The notes beneath the pieces are model-generated. The model was given only the letters and a program-made list of their open reading frames with translations. It did no database searches and had not been told where the DNA came from. Both the position numbers and the translations under genes were made by a program. Shown here in pieces: positions 43,902-52,935 of a stretch of 64,000 nucleotides of DNA (the first letter of the stretch is position 1; each line of letters opens with the position of its first letter). Source of the stretch: Pseudoalteromonas sp049257235. GTDB taxonomy: Bacteria; Pseudomonadota; Gammaproteobacteria; Enterobacterales; Alteromonadaceae. The DNA lies in the NCBI RefSeq assembly GCF_049257235.1, contig NZ_JBMMUF010000008.1, positions 62,001 through 126,000 of the forward strand, in the 5' to 3' direction.

Positions 43902-46900
43902 TTAGTTTAACAACTGAGCAAGTACTTCAATCGGGTGTTTGGGTTTGTATTTGGCAAAACGCTTGACCTGACTCCTACAAGAAAATCCGGTGGCTAAAAG
44001 TTGAGATTGCTCTGTGTTATCGACCTTACTTTGCCAACTTAGCTCATACAAAGCCGTGCTATTTTCTTGATTTTGTAACTCATGGCCATAGGTCCCGGCC
44101 ATACCACAACACCCCGTGGCTTGCGGTGATAGCTCAAGGCCTAAGTCTGAAAATATCTTTTTCCATACGTTAGCACTTTGTGGCAGTGAGGTTGTTTCAC
44201 TGCAATGGCTTAATAGCACGTAGGGTTTACTTGGCTCAAACACTTGCTGTTTAAAGGTTTGTGTTGCTAACCATTCGTGCGCTACCAATACTTCAAACTC
44301 TCCCCTGCTCTGGCCGAGCACGGTGTTATATTCATCGCGATAACACAACACCAGCGAGGCATCTAAGCCAACTAGCGGTATACCCAGCTCGCTCACTTGC
44401 TCTAAGAACTGCGCACTTGTTTTTGCTGTGCGCGCGAACTTGTCTAGGAACCCTTTAACGTGCTGCGGTTTTCCGTTTGGCTTAAACGGCAGTAAAATTG
44501 GCTTTTTGCCCAACGCTTGCGCCAATTTAATAAAGCTCTCTACTAACTCAGCTTCATAAAAACTGGTAAATGGGTCTTGTACAATAAGCACGTATTCACT
44601 GCGTTGCTCATCACTTAAAGACGCGAGTTTTGCTAAATCAAACCGCTCTAAAGACGCTGTGCGTGAGGCCAGGTTCGGATGACTCGGGGTCGGTGTGTCG
44701 ACATAGCCAAGCGTATTTCTTATCACCCACTGCACAATATCGGACTTAACGAGCGGGTTGGTAAGCGCTGAAAACTTCGCAAGTAACGGCGCTGTTTGCT
44801 CAATACCCGCGACTAAATAGTCTTTTAGTGGTCGGTTGTATTGGCTGTAGTAAAAATTCAAAAAGCGAGCTCTGAATGTAGGCACATCTACCTTTATTGG
44901 GCAGGCGGTGGTGCAGGCTTTACACGCCAAACATTCATCCATGGAGTCTTTCACTTCATGAGAAAAGTCATATACGCCTTTGCGCTTATCTTGCGTGTTT
45001 AAAAAACGTTCCCACCATGTTGGGCCATCTTTTTTGCTGATAATCTTTTCTTGCTCAAGAACATCAACACCTTGCTCGTTTTGTAGCCGGAGCCACTCGC
45101 GCATTAAACTCGCTCGACCTTTAGGGGAATATCGTCTGTCACCTGTGGCCTTGTAACTTGGGCACATAGGTGAGCTGACATCGTAGTTAAAGCACAAGCC
45201 ATTACCATTACAATTCATACTGGTATCAAAGCTGTCTCGCACTTGGATATCAATTTGCCTATCGAACCAACCGCGCTTTTTGTCATCGACACTGACCAGT
45301 TTGTCGTTACTTTCAAGTGGTGTACAAATTTTGCCTGGATTGAGTTTATTGTTTGGGTCAAAGGCTGACTTGATGCGACGCAGTTCGTTAAACAGTTCTT
45401 CGCCAAAGAAATTTGGACCATATTCACTGCGATAACCTTTGCCGTGTTCGCCCCACATTAAGCCACCATATTTCGCTGTTAATTCAACTACTTGATCAGA
45501 GATTGAGCGAAGTGTCTTTTCTTGTTCGGGGTCGCACATATCCAGTGCCGGGCGAACATGAAGCACGCCGGCATCGACGTGTCCGAACATGCCATAATCG
45601 AGTTGGTGACTGTCGAGTAACTGGCGAAATTCACCAATAAAGTCAGCTAAATTTTCAGGTGGCACAGCGGTGTCTTCAGCAAAGGCGATTGGCTTTTTAG
45701 CGCCTTTTGTATTGCCAAGCAGACCCACTGACTTTTTGCGCATGGCATATATTTTTTGGATGTCGCTGACGTCGTTAGTTAGCTGATAGCCAATAACGCC
45801 CGCTTCACGATTAGCGATAAGTGCATCAAGTTTTTGGCATAGGCTGTGAATCTTATCGGTCATGTCCTCTTCACGTTCCGCATTGAACTCAACCATATTG
45901 AGTCCTTGCATGGTATGGCCGGGAACGTCAGTTATTAAGTCCGATACTGAGTGCCAAACAATGTCCTCGCGCGCCAAATTTAGCACCTTACTATCTACGG
46001 TTTCCACCGATGTTGCTTGTGCATCAACCAAAAAGGGGGAATTTCGAAGCGCAGAGTCAAAACTATCGTATTTTATATTGATAAGAGTTTTAAACTTCGC
46101 AATTGGAGTTATGTTCAATTTGGCCTCGGTGACGATTGCCAGCGAGCCTTCTGAACCTGTGAGCACACGACCGATATCAAATTCACTCATGTGTTCATTA
46201 AAAACATGTTCTAAGTCGTAACCGGTTAAGAAGCGATTTAAACGTGGGAACTTTTCTAAAATTAAATCGCGTTTTTGTGTCGCAACATCGAGTACCGTTT
46301 TGTATAGACGACCAACCGCGGATTCTTGTAGCGCGATGACTTGTGCTTGCTCAAGCGTCATGGCTTGAGTATTTAATTCGCTGCCATCAGCGAGATAGGC
46401 TTTGAGTGCTAATGTGTGATCTGACGTTTTCCCATACACTAAGCTCCCCTGCCCTGATGCATCGGTATTGATCATACCGCCAACGGTTGCGCGATTACTG
46501 GTTGATAAATCTGGCGCAAAAAAGTATCCGTAAGGACGCAAGAAATCATTGAGCTGATCTTTGATAACACCGGCTTGCACTCGCACCCAACCTTGCTCTT
46601 CATTGATCTCCAGAATCTCACGCATGTGCCGAGACAAATCGATGACAATTCCAGGGGTGAGTGATTGGCCATTTGTGCCCGTGCCACCGCCACGAGGACC
46701 GAACGTTAACGATAAGAATGGGTCGCGAGATGCAGTGTTAAGTGCAAGTTGTACATCTTTGTTCGTTCTTGGAAAGATGACTCCTTGAGGTACTTGTTGA
46801 TACACGCTGTTGTCGGTCGCCGCGAGTAATCGCGTTGAGTAGCTGGCATCAACCTCACCGCTGAACCCTTCTGCTTTTATTGTTTTTAGATAGTGAAGGA

Positions 46901-46943
46901 CTAACTCTGAGCTAACTTGTTCGGCACGTAACTTTGCAATCAT
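43902..46943 (-). CDS. ydiJ: FAD and Fe-S oxidoreductase, YdiJ (D-2-hydroxyglutarate dehydrogenase type)
   Basis: A 1013-aa fusion of a GlcD-like FAD domain and a GlpC-like Fe-S domain, matching E. coli YdiJ along its length. The FAD-binding region shows FGPRGGGTGTNGQSLTPGIVIDLSRHM and STSNRATVGGMINTDASGQGSLVYGKTSDH; the C-terminal flavoprotein part has GMFGHVDAGVLHVRPALDM and KLNPGKIC. Fe-S ligands appear in CNGNGLCFNYDVSSPMCPSYKA and DECLACKACTTACPIKVDVP, and a CCG motif in ATGCCGMAGTYGHE. YdiJ relatives oxidise D-2-hydroxyglutarate or D-lactate-type acids and pass electrons to a membrane acceptor. In E. coli it lies near ppsA, as here. Confidence 0.95.
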   Translation of the reverse strand: MIAKLRAEQVSSELVLHYLKTIKAEGFSGEVDASYSTRLLAATDNSVYQQVPQGVIFPRTNKDVQLALNTASRDPFLSLTFGPRGGGTGTNGQSLTPGIVIDLSRHMREILEINEEQGWVRVQAGVIKDQLNDFLRPYGYFFAPDLSTSNRATVGGMINTDASGQGSLVYGKTSDHTLALKAYLADGSELNTQAMTLEQAQVIALQESAVGRLYKTVLDVATQKRDLILEKFPRLNRFLTGYDLEHVFNEHMSEFDIGRVLTGSEGSLAIVTEAKLNITPIAKFKTLINIKYDSFDSALRNSPFLVDAQATSVETVDSKVLNLAREDIVWHSVSDLITDVPGHTMQGLNMVEFNAEREEDMTDKIHSLCQKLDALIANREAGVIGYQLTNDVSDIQKIYAMRKKSVGLLGNTKGAKKPIAFAEDTAVPPENLADFIGEFRQLLDSHQLDYGMFGHVDAGVLHVRPALDMCDPEQEKTLRSISDQVVELTAKYGGLMWGEHGKGYRSEYGPNFFGEELFNELRRIKSAFDPNNKLNPGKICTPLESNDKLVSVDDKKRGWFDRQIDIQVRDSFDTSMNCNGNGLCFNYDVSSPMCPSYKATGDRRYSPKGRASLMREWLRLQNEQGVDVLEQEKIISKKDGPTWWERFLNTQDKRKGVYDFSHEVKDSMDECLACKACTTACPIKVDVPTFRARFLNFYYSQYNRPLKDYLVAGIEQTAPLLAKFSALTNPLVKSDIVQWVIRNTLGYVDTPTPSHPNLASRTASLERFDLAKLASLSDEQRSEYVLIVQDPFTSFYEAELVESFIKLAQALGKKPILLPFKPNGKPQHVKGFLDKFARTAKTSAQFLEQVSELGIPLVGLDASLVLCYRDEYNTVLGQSRGEFEVLVAHEWLATQTFKQQVFEPSKPYVLLSHCSETTSLPQSANVWKKIFSDLGLELSPQATGCCGMAGTYGHELQNQENSTALYELSWQSKVDNTEQSQLLATGFSCRSQVKRFAKYKPKHPIEVLAQLLN

Positions 46944-47095
46944 GATGGCTAAATAATTTAAGAAAAACGCGATTATTATAACACGGTCGTCATGGTTAGA
47001 AATTGAAGAATATACAGATTGTTACAAATTGAAATGACTTTTTGTCATGCACTGGGCTATGGTCAATAAGTAACTTGAATCTTAGGGAAGTAGTA

Positions 47096-47308
47096 ATGAA
47101 AAAATGGCTTATGAATGCAGCGGCTGGCTTGTGCTTTTTATTGGGCATTGTCTTCGCTGTGGTGCCCGGACCTTCTGTCATTTTCTTTTTGATAGGCTTA
47201 ACCTTGTTAGCCTTTCACTACCCGTTTGCGCGTAAGTATCTGAAAATTTGTCAAAATACATTAACGCGTGGGTGTCAGTTGCTTGATAAAAAACTGGCAA
47301 AAAAATAA
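47096..47308 (+). CDS. Small PGPGW-family membrane protein
   Basis: A 70-aa protein. The ATG at 47096 is chosen because it begins a basic-hydrophobic sequence (KKWLMNAAAGLCFLLGIVFAV). The core VVPGPSVIFFLIGLTLLAFHYPFARKYLK is a variant of the PGPGW transmembrane family, with PGPSV in place of PGPGW. It has two membrane helices. The function of the family is unknown. It is divergent from ydiJ and shares a bidirectional terminator with ppsA. Confidence 0.8.
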   Translation: MKKWLMNAAAGLCFLLGIVFAVVPGPSVIFFLIGLTLLAFHYPFARKYLKICQNTLTRGCQLLDKKLAKK

Positions 47309-47331
47309 AGGGCGAAGATTTCGCCCTTTAT
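47305..47331. terminator. Bidirectional terminator between the PGPGW gene and ppsA
   Basis: A 12-bp stem (ATAAAGGGCGAA / TTCGCCCTTTAT) with a GAT loop overlaps the stop codon of the PGPGW gene. Convergent genes on both sides. Confidence 0.82.
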
Positions 47332-47345
47332 CATATTTGCTCAGC

Positions 47346-49724
47346 TTAGTTTTCTTTTAGCTTGTCAGCTAAATATAACCAAGTTTCTAGCACTGTGTCT
47401 GGGTTTAGTGATACTGAATCAATACCCTCTTGTACTAGCCATGCTGCGAAGTCTTCATGATCTGAAGGACCTTGACCACAAATACCTACATACTTACCTT
47501 TGGCTTTAGCGGTTTTAATTGCCATAGATAGTAGCTTCTTAACCGCTGGATTGCGCTCATCAAATAGGTGCGCAATAAGACCAGAGTCACGGTCAAGACC
47601 AAGGCTAAGCTGCGTTAAGTCATTTGAACCGATTGAGAAACCATCGAAGTATTCAAGGAATTCATCCGCAAGCAGTGCGTTTGATGGTAGTTCACACATC
47701 ATGATCACTTTGAGACCATTTTCACCGCGTTTAAGGCCATGCTCTTCAAGTAATTCAATAACGCGCTTACCTTCTTCAAGCGTACGCACGAATGGGATCA
47801 TGATTTCAACATTGGTCAAATCCATGTCATTGCGAACACGCTTGATAGCTTCACATTCAAGCGCAAAACATTCGCGGAAATCTTCACTGATATAACGTGA
47901 CGCACCACGGAAACCAATCATTGGGTTTTCTTCTTCTGGCTCGTACTGTTGGCCACCAACAAGGTTCGCGTACTCGTTCGACTTGAAGTCAGACATACGA
48001 ACGATCACTCGCTCAGGTGCGAATGCACAACCCAGCGTTGAAATACCCTCAACAAGTTTTGCGATGTAGAACTCACGTGGAGACTCATAACCTGCAATGA
48101 TATCTTTAATTTCTTCTTGTAGCTCAGGTGATTGCGCGTCGAAGTTAAGTAGCGCTTTAGGGTGAACGCCAATCATGCGGTTAATGATGAATTCCAAGCG
48201 CGCTAGGCCAACACCTGCGTGTGGTAGACGAGCAAAGTCAAACGCGCGGTCTGGGTTACCCACGTTCATCATTATTTTTAATGGCAGGTCTGGCATTTCA
48301 TCAACGCGTGAAGTCAGTACTTCATACTCAAGTTGACCTTGGTAAATGAAACCTGTGTCGCCTTCGGCACAAGACACAGTCACTTCTTGATCCGCTTTGA
48401 TTAAGTCAGTGGCGTTACCACAGCCAACTACTGCTGGAATACCTAATTCACGCGCGATGATTGCAGCGTGACATGTACGGCCACCACGGTTAGTAACGAT
48501 AGCAGCAGCACGTTTCATGATAGGTTCCCAATCAGGGTCAGTCATGTCAGTCACAAGGATGTCGCCTTGTTGTACTTTATCCATCTCATCGATAGAGTTA
48601 AGTACGCGCACAACGCCAGCACCAATTTTGTGACCGATAGCGCGACCTTCAGCAACAACGCTTGAAGTTTGCTTAAGCTGGAAACGTTCCATCACATTCG
48701 CATCTTCGTTAGAGCGCACAGTTTCTGGACGTGCTTGAACAATGTAAAGCTTGCCGTCGTTGCCATCTTTTGCCCATTCGATGTCCATTGGACGACCGTA
48801 GTGCTTCTCGATGATCACAGCTTGCTTTGCAAGGTCCATGACTTCTTCATCAGTAATAGAGAAAGTGTTTGATTGCTCAGGTGCTACATCGACAATTTCT
48901 ACTTGCTTACCATGCTCTTGGTCTTGCGAGTAAACCATTTGAATTGCTTTAGAGCCGATGTTGCGACGTACTACAGCTGGTTTGCCTTTTGCTAGCGTGC
49001 CTTTATGAACATAGAATTCATCTGGGTTTACAGCGCCTTGCACCACCATTTCACCAAGACCAAAGCTTGATGTAACGAATACTACGTCTTCAAAACCAGA
49101 CTCAGTGTCGATGCTGAACATAACACCTGAAGATGCTTTGTCAGAACGAACCATGCGCTGAATACCCGCAGACAAAGCAACGCCTTTGTGGTCGTAACCT
49201 TGGTGTACACGGTAAGAAATTGCACGGTCATTAAAGAGTGAGGCGAAAACGTGTTTGATTGCAGTCATTACTGCGTCGATACCGCGCACGTTCAAGAAGG
49301 TTTCTTGCTGGCCAGCGAATGAGGCGTCTGGCATGTCTTCTGCGGTTGCTGATGAACGTACTGCGAAAGATACGTCGTGGGCTGGGTCTGCGTGTAATTG
49401 GCCGTAGGCCTCGCGGATTGCTTTATCTAAAGCATCTTGGAAAGGTGTGTCGATGATCCACTGACGGATTTCGGCACCAACTTTGGCCAATTCATTAACA
49501 TCTTCAACGTCTAATTTATCTAGTACATCGTAGATGCGAGCATTCAATCCAGATTGCTCAAGAAACTCGTTAAATGCAAATGATGTCGTTGCAAAACCAC
49601 CGGGTACTTGCACACCCGCATTAGCTAGGTTCGAAATCATTTCACCAAGAGAGGCATTCTTGCCTCCTACTCTCGGTACATCTTGCATACCAAGTTCTTG
49701 ATACCAGAGAACGTATTCTTGCAC
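47346..49724 (-). CDS. ppsA: Phosphoenolpyruvate synthase
   Basis: A 792-aa cytoplasmic enzyme converting pyruvate, ATP and water to PEP, AMP and phosphate for gluconeogenesis. I chose the GTG at 49724 (product starting MQEYVLWYQELGMQDVPRVGGKNASLGEM), with GGAG upstream and a length equal to E. coli PpsA; a TTG seven codons earlier is less likely. The ATP-grasp domain, the phosphohistidine domain (TNRGGRTCHAAIIARELGIPAVVGC with the catalytic His) and the PEP/pyruvate barrel (GICGQGPSDHEDFA, SIGSNDLTQLSLGLDRDS) are all seen. It is divergent from its regulator gene ppsR. Confidence 0.97.
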   Translation of the reverse strand: MQEYVLWYQELGMQDVPRVGGKNASLGEMISNLANAGVQVPGGFATTSFAFNEFLEQSGLNARIYDVLDKLDVEDVNELAKVGAEIRQWIIDTPFQDALDKAIREAYGQLHADPAHDVSFAVRSSATAEDMPDASFAGQQETFLNVRGIDAVMTAIKHVFASLFNDRAISYRVHQGYDHKGVALSAGIQRMVRSDKASSGVMFSIDTESGFEDVVFVTSSFGLGEMVVQGAVNPDEFYVHKGTLAKGKPAVVRRNIGSKAIQMVYSQDQEHGKQVEIVDVAPEQSNTFSITDEEVMDLAKQAVIIEKHYGRPMDIEWAKDGNDGKLYIVQARPETVRSNEDANVMERFQLKQTSSVVAEGRAIGHKIGAGVVRVLNSIDEMDKVQQGDILVTDMTDPDWEPIMKRAAAIVTNRGGRTCHAAIIARELGIPAVVGCGNATDLIKADQEVTVSCAEGDTGFIYQGQLEYEVLTSRVDEMPDLPLKIMMNVGNPDRAFDFARLPHAGVGLARLEFIINRMIGVHPKALLNFDAQSPELQEEIKDIIAGYESPREFYIAKLVEGISTLGCAFAPERVIVRMSDFKSNEYANLVGGQQYEPEEENPMIGFRGASRYISEDFRECFALECEAIKRVRNDMDLTNVEIMIPFVRTLEEGKRVIELLEEHGLKRGENGLKVIMMCELPSNALLADEFLEYFDGFSIGSNDLTQLSLGLDRDSGLIAHLFDERNPAVKKLLSMAIKTAKAKGKYVGICGQGPSDHEDFAAWLVQEGIDSVSLNPDTVLETWLYLADKLKEN

Positions 49725-49871
49725 GGAACTTTCTCCAAAAAACAAATTGTAAGTTTGGTCATTGTAAACAATGACCTTTTAAATGAGGCGCCGACATTCT
49801 ACACTGGCAACCGCTATTGCGTAAACCGCTGCATTGCGGTTTCACCGGTGTAATTTAAAAAAGGGAGCGTT

Positions 49872-50681
49872 ATGCGCAGCGCATTTTATATCTCAGATGG
49901 CACTGCCATCACCGCGGAAGTCTTTGGAAACGCGACATTATCTTTGTTTCCTATGGAATTTGAACACACTACAATTCCATTTGTTGAAACGACTAAAAAA
50001 GCATTACAAGTGAAGGCTCAAATCGAACAAGCTGCGGCACGCAGTAATGAAAAACCCATTGTCTTCTTCACTTTTGTTAACCCAGAGCTCAGTGAAATCA
50101 TCTTATCCAGTAACGCAGTGTGCTATGACTTTATCAGCGCATTTAGCAAGCAGCTGCAAGGGGAACTTGGTGTAGAGCCGGTGCCAAAAGTTCATCGCAC
50201 ACACAGTATTCATGAGCAGAGTTACGATTATCGGATCGCCGCTGTAAACTATGCATTGGCGAACGATGATGGTGCCAATATCAAAGACTATCAGCAGGCA
50301 GATGTTATTTTAGTGGGGGTAAGTCGCAGTGGTAAAACGCCGACAAGCCTGTATCTTGCGTTGCAATACGGTATTAAAGCGGCAAACTACCCGTTGACTC
50401 CTGATGATTTAGACTCAGGTGAGTTACCTAAATGTTTGCAGCCATACAAGAATAAGCTGTTCGGTCTAACCATAGCACCAGAGCGCCTAGCGGCGATTCG
50501 TAATGAGCGTATGGCTAATTCTAAATATGCGTCTTTACGTCAATGTCGAATAGAAATTCGAGAAGTAGAGATGATGTATAAGCGTTTTCGCATCCCACAT
50601 TACAATTCTACTCATCATTCGGTCGAGGAAATGTCAGCGAAGATAATGGCGGAAACCGGTTTGCAACGTCGCAAATATTAA
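49872..50681 (+). CDS. ppsR: PEP synthase regulatory protein (kinase/pyrophosphorylase)
   Basis: A 269-aa bifunctional regulator that inactivates PpsA by ADP-dependent phosphorylation of a threonine and reactivates it by phosphate-dependent dephosphorylation. DUF299 motifs are present: N-terminal AFYISDGTAITAEVFGNATLSLFP, the P-loop GVSRSGKTPTSLYLALQYGIKAANYPL, and LFGLTIAPERLAAIRNERM. Length as in E. coli YdiA. GGGAG precedes the ATG. It is divergent from ppsA with about 150 bases between the starts. Confidence 0.96.
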   Translation: MRSAFYISDGTAITAEVFGNATLSLFPMEFEHTTIPFVETTKKALQVKAQIEQAAARSNEKPIVFFTFVNPELSEIILSSNAVCYDFISAFSKQLQGELGVEPVPKVHRTHSIHEQSYDYRIAAVNYALANDDGANIKDYQQADVILVGVSRSGKTPTSLYLALQYGIKAANYPLTPDDLDSGELPKCLQPYKNKLFGLTIAPERLAAIRNERMANSKYASLRQCRIEIREVEMMYKRFRIPHYNSTHHSVEEMSAKIMAETGLQRRKY

Positions 50682-50695
50682 CGTGTTTTAAGTAG

Positions 50696-50731
50696 AAAAA
50701 GCGCCGCTTAGAAAAGTCCGGCGCTTTTTTT
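50696..50731. terminator. Bidirectional terminator between ppsR and the DAHP synthase gene
   Basis: An 11-bp stem (AAAAAGCGCCG / CGGCGCTTTTT) with a 12-base loop has T runs on both strands. It serves convergent genes. Confidence 0.85.
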
Positions 50732-50743
50732 GTACGTAGGCTA

Positions 50744-52093
50744 TTAGCTACGAGCGTCTTTGAGCAAATCTGCCACTAAGAAGCCAAGCTCCAATACTTG
50801 ATCAGCATTGAGGCGTGGATCACATTGAGTGCGATAGCGCTGAGCTAAATCTTCGTCTGACAAGCCGTATGCACCACCAGTACATTCAGTGACATGCTGC
50901 CCCGTCATTTCAAGGTGTACACCACCGGCGTGAGAACCTTCCGCTTTATGTACTGCAAAGAATTGGCTAATTTCACGCAAAATGTTATCGAAGCTTCGCG
51001 TTTTATACCCAGAGCTGGCCTTTTCAGTGTTGCCATGCATTGGGTCAGAACTCCAAATTACTTTGCGACCTTCTTGTTGTACGCGACGAACCAGCGCTGG
51101 CAGCTTTTCAGGCAATACATCTGCGCCCATACGCGTGATCAGCGTGAGGCGACCTGGAATATTGTCTGGGTTCACGGCATCAATCAGCTCAATCAGTTCA
51201 TCAGGGGTCATGCCAGGACCAACTTTTACGCCAATTGGGTTTTTGATGCCACGGAAAAACTCAATGTGTGCATGATCGAGTTGGCGTGTGCGCTCGCCAA
51301 TCCATACAAAATGCGCAGAACAATCATACCAATCACCACTTAGGTGGTCGCGACGAGTTAGCGCTTGCTCGTAACCAAGCAGTAGCGCTTCGTGAGAGGT
51401 ATAAAGTGACGTTTCGGTTAGCGATGGTGCATTCGTTGAGTTAATGCCACATACTTCCATAAACTCGAGCGCGTCTTGAATGCGATCAGCTACTTGTTGG
51501 TACTTCTCTTTTAGCGGGTTCGCTGCAACAAAGCTCATGTTCCAACGGTTTACTTGGTGTAAATCAGCAAGACCACCCTGTGCGAATGCGCGTAGCAAAT
51601 TCAGTGTAGATGCACTGTGATGATACGCCTTCATTAGACGCTGTGGGTCGGGTACACGCGCTTGCTCGGTAAATTCATAACTATTGATAATGTCACCGCG
51701 GTATGACGGAAGGCTTACGCCATCAATTGTTTCTAAATCACTTGAACGTGGTTTTGCAAATTGACCAGCCATACGTGCGATTTTTACAACCGGACATTTG
51801 CCGCCGTAAGTCAATACAACCGCCATTTGAAGCAGTGTTTTAAATGTATCGCGAATGTTCGCTGCATTAAAATCGGCGAATGACTCTGCACAGTCACCAC
51901 CTTGCAGTAAAAATGCTTTACCTTCACATACATCTTCAAGTTGTTTAAATAAACTGCGAGTCTCTTCAGCAAACACGAGCGGCGGCGCGCTGTTAAGCTC
52001 TGCTTCAACACTGCTTAGGGCGTTTTCATCTGGGTATGTTGGTTGTTGGACGATTGGGAAATCTCTCCAACTATTTGGGCTCCAGGGCTTCAC
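50744..52093 (-). CDS. 3-deoxy-7-phosphoheptulonate synthase, class II
   Basis: A 449-aa enzyme condensing PEP and erythrose 4-phosphate, the first step of the shikimate pathway to aromatic amino acids. The class II (plant/AroF-II) signature is clear: N-terminal WSPNSWRDFPIVQQPTYPD, FLLQGGDCAESFADF, VVKIARMAGQFAKPRSSD, the central HFVWIGERTRQLDHAHIEFFRGIKNPIGVKVGPGM, and VIWSSDPMHGNTEKASSGYKTRSFDNI and HAGGVHLEMTGQ metal and substrate motifs. E. coli uses unrelated class I enzymes, one of which (aroH) sits next to ppsR at the same relative place. Location beside PEP synthesis is metabolically sensible. Confidence 0.95.
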   Translation of the reverse strand: MKPWSPNSWRDFPIVQQPTYPDENALSSVEAELNSAPPLVFAEETRSLFKQLEDVCEGKAFLLQGGDCAESFADFNAANIRDTFKTLLQMAVVLTYGGKCPVVKIARMAGQFAKPRSSDLETIDGVSLPSYRGDIINSYEFTEQARVPDPQRLMKAYHHSASTLNLLRAFAQGGLADLHQVNRWNMSFVAANPLKEKYQQVADRIQDALEFMEVCGINSTNAPSLTETSLYTSHEALLLGYEQALTRRDHLSGDWYDCSAHFVWIGERTRQLDHAHIEFFRGIKNPIGVKVGPGMTPDELIELIDAVNPDNIPGRLTLITRMGADVLPEKLPALVRRVQQEGRKVIWSSDPMHGNTEKASSGYKTRSFDNILREISQFFAVHKAEGSHAGGVHLEMTGQHVTECTGGAYGLSDEDLAQRYRTQCDPRLNADQVLELGFLVADLLKDARS

Positions 52094-52225
52094 TACTTAT
52101 TTTCCTCATTCCTATTGTTACCTCACACTCGAAAGTACCGAATGGCGGGCCCTGACGCAAGGGTAAAACAAAATAAATGGCAAATAAAAGATTATATCTT
52201 ATAGAGTGAACGCAAAAACAATAAT

Positions 52226-52238
52226 GAACACATCATAC
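52226..52238 (-). promoter_or_regulatory. Candidate Ter site 1 (replication fork arrest)
   Basis: Minus strand reads GTATGATGTGTTC, one of three identical 13-bp copies beside a tus homologue. Eight of the first nine bases match the E. coli Ter core GTATGTTGT. By E. coli polarity it should block forks moving leftward, that is, coming from the origin at 55 kb. Confidence 0.7.
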
Positions 52239-52279
52239 TATAGGGTGTGCACTGGTATACTCAGCATCTTATAAATTGA

Positions 52280-52735
52280 TTAACGATATTGTTCTAACAA
52301 CGCATCAATCGCTATTTCGCACATTTCAATTACCTCAACGAAACCTTTTGCCCCGCCATAATAAGGGTCTGGTACTTGGCTTAATGTTTCGTCAGGGTGA
52401 TAGTCCAACAGACGTTTGAGTTTTGCTGGCGCATCTTGTGGTTTAATAGCCTGTGCATTAGCAAAATTTTCGTCATCCATAGTGAGGATCAAATCATATT
52501 CATAGAAATCATCCGCGGTTAATTGCTGCGCTCTTAAATCACTTAAGTCGTAACCATACATTTTGGCGTGTTCACACGCGCGTTTATCTGGCGCCTCTCC
52601 TACGTGGTACGCTGCCGTTCCTGAGCTTGCGAATGTAAAGTTGTTAGCGCCTAGTGTTTTTGCTTTGTGTCTAGCTATGCCATGCGCTGTTGGCGAGCGA
52701 CAAATATTGCCTAAGCAAACAAACATTATTTTCAT
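52280..52735 (-). CDS. Low-molecular-weight protein tyrosine phosphatase
   Basis: A 151-aa cytoplasmic phosphatase. The ATG at 52735 (MKIMFVCLGNICRSPTAHGIARHKA) places the CX5RS catalytic loop CLGNICRS at the N-terminus as in the family, and AGGA lies just upstream. The general-acid Asp is in QVPDPYYGG, and ASSGTAAYHVGEAPDKRA and DLILTMDDENFA are family typical. Longer in-frame starts add an unlikely tail across a Ter-like site. It is placed between two Ter-like copies. Substrates are unknown; no exopolysaccharide kinase lies nearby. Confidence 0.93.
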   Translation of the reverse strand: MKIMFVCLGNICRSPTAHGIARHKAKTLGANNFTFASSGTAAYHVGEAPDKRACEHAKMYGYDLSDLRAQQLTADDFYEYDLILTMDDENFANAQAIKPQDAPAKLKRLLDYHPDETLSQVPDPYYGGAKGFVEVIEMCEIAIDALLEQYR

Positions 52736-52809
52736 ATCCATCCTTTTTATAAATATGTGGTGGTGTGAATTAACAATACCTGAGATGTAGCCATTGGCAA
52801 CCACACTAT

Positions 52810-52822
52810 GAACACATCATAC
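52810..52822 (-). promoter_or_regulatory. Candidate Ter site 2 (replication fork arrest)
   Basis: Second exact copy of GTATGATGTGTTC on the minus strand, same polarity as site 1, about 2.3 kb left of the iteron array. Predicted to arrest leftward forks that have already passed site 3. Confidence 0.7.
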
Positions 52823-52914
52823 TTACACAAATACCAAGAAAACCTCAGCGCTTGTTTCGTTTATAATTGTAAGTTAACCAAGAACATATGTGCTAAACTG
52901 CCAATATCGATTAT

Positions 52915-52927
52915 GTATGATGTGTTC
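52915..52927 (+). promoter_or_regulatory. Candidate Ter site 3 in the tus leader
   Basis: GTATGATGTGTTC on the plus strand, ending 8 bases before the tus start codon, so Tus bound here would also repress its own gene as TerB does in E. coli. Polarity is opposite to sites 1 and 2, so it should arrest rightward forks before they reach rep and the origin. An extended -10-like TGCTAAACT lies just upstream (52891-52899). Confidence 0.72.
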
Positions 52928-52935
52928 GCTTTTAT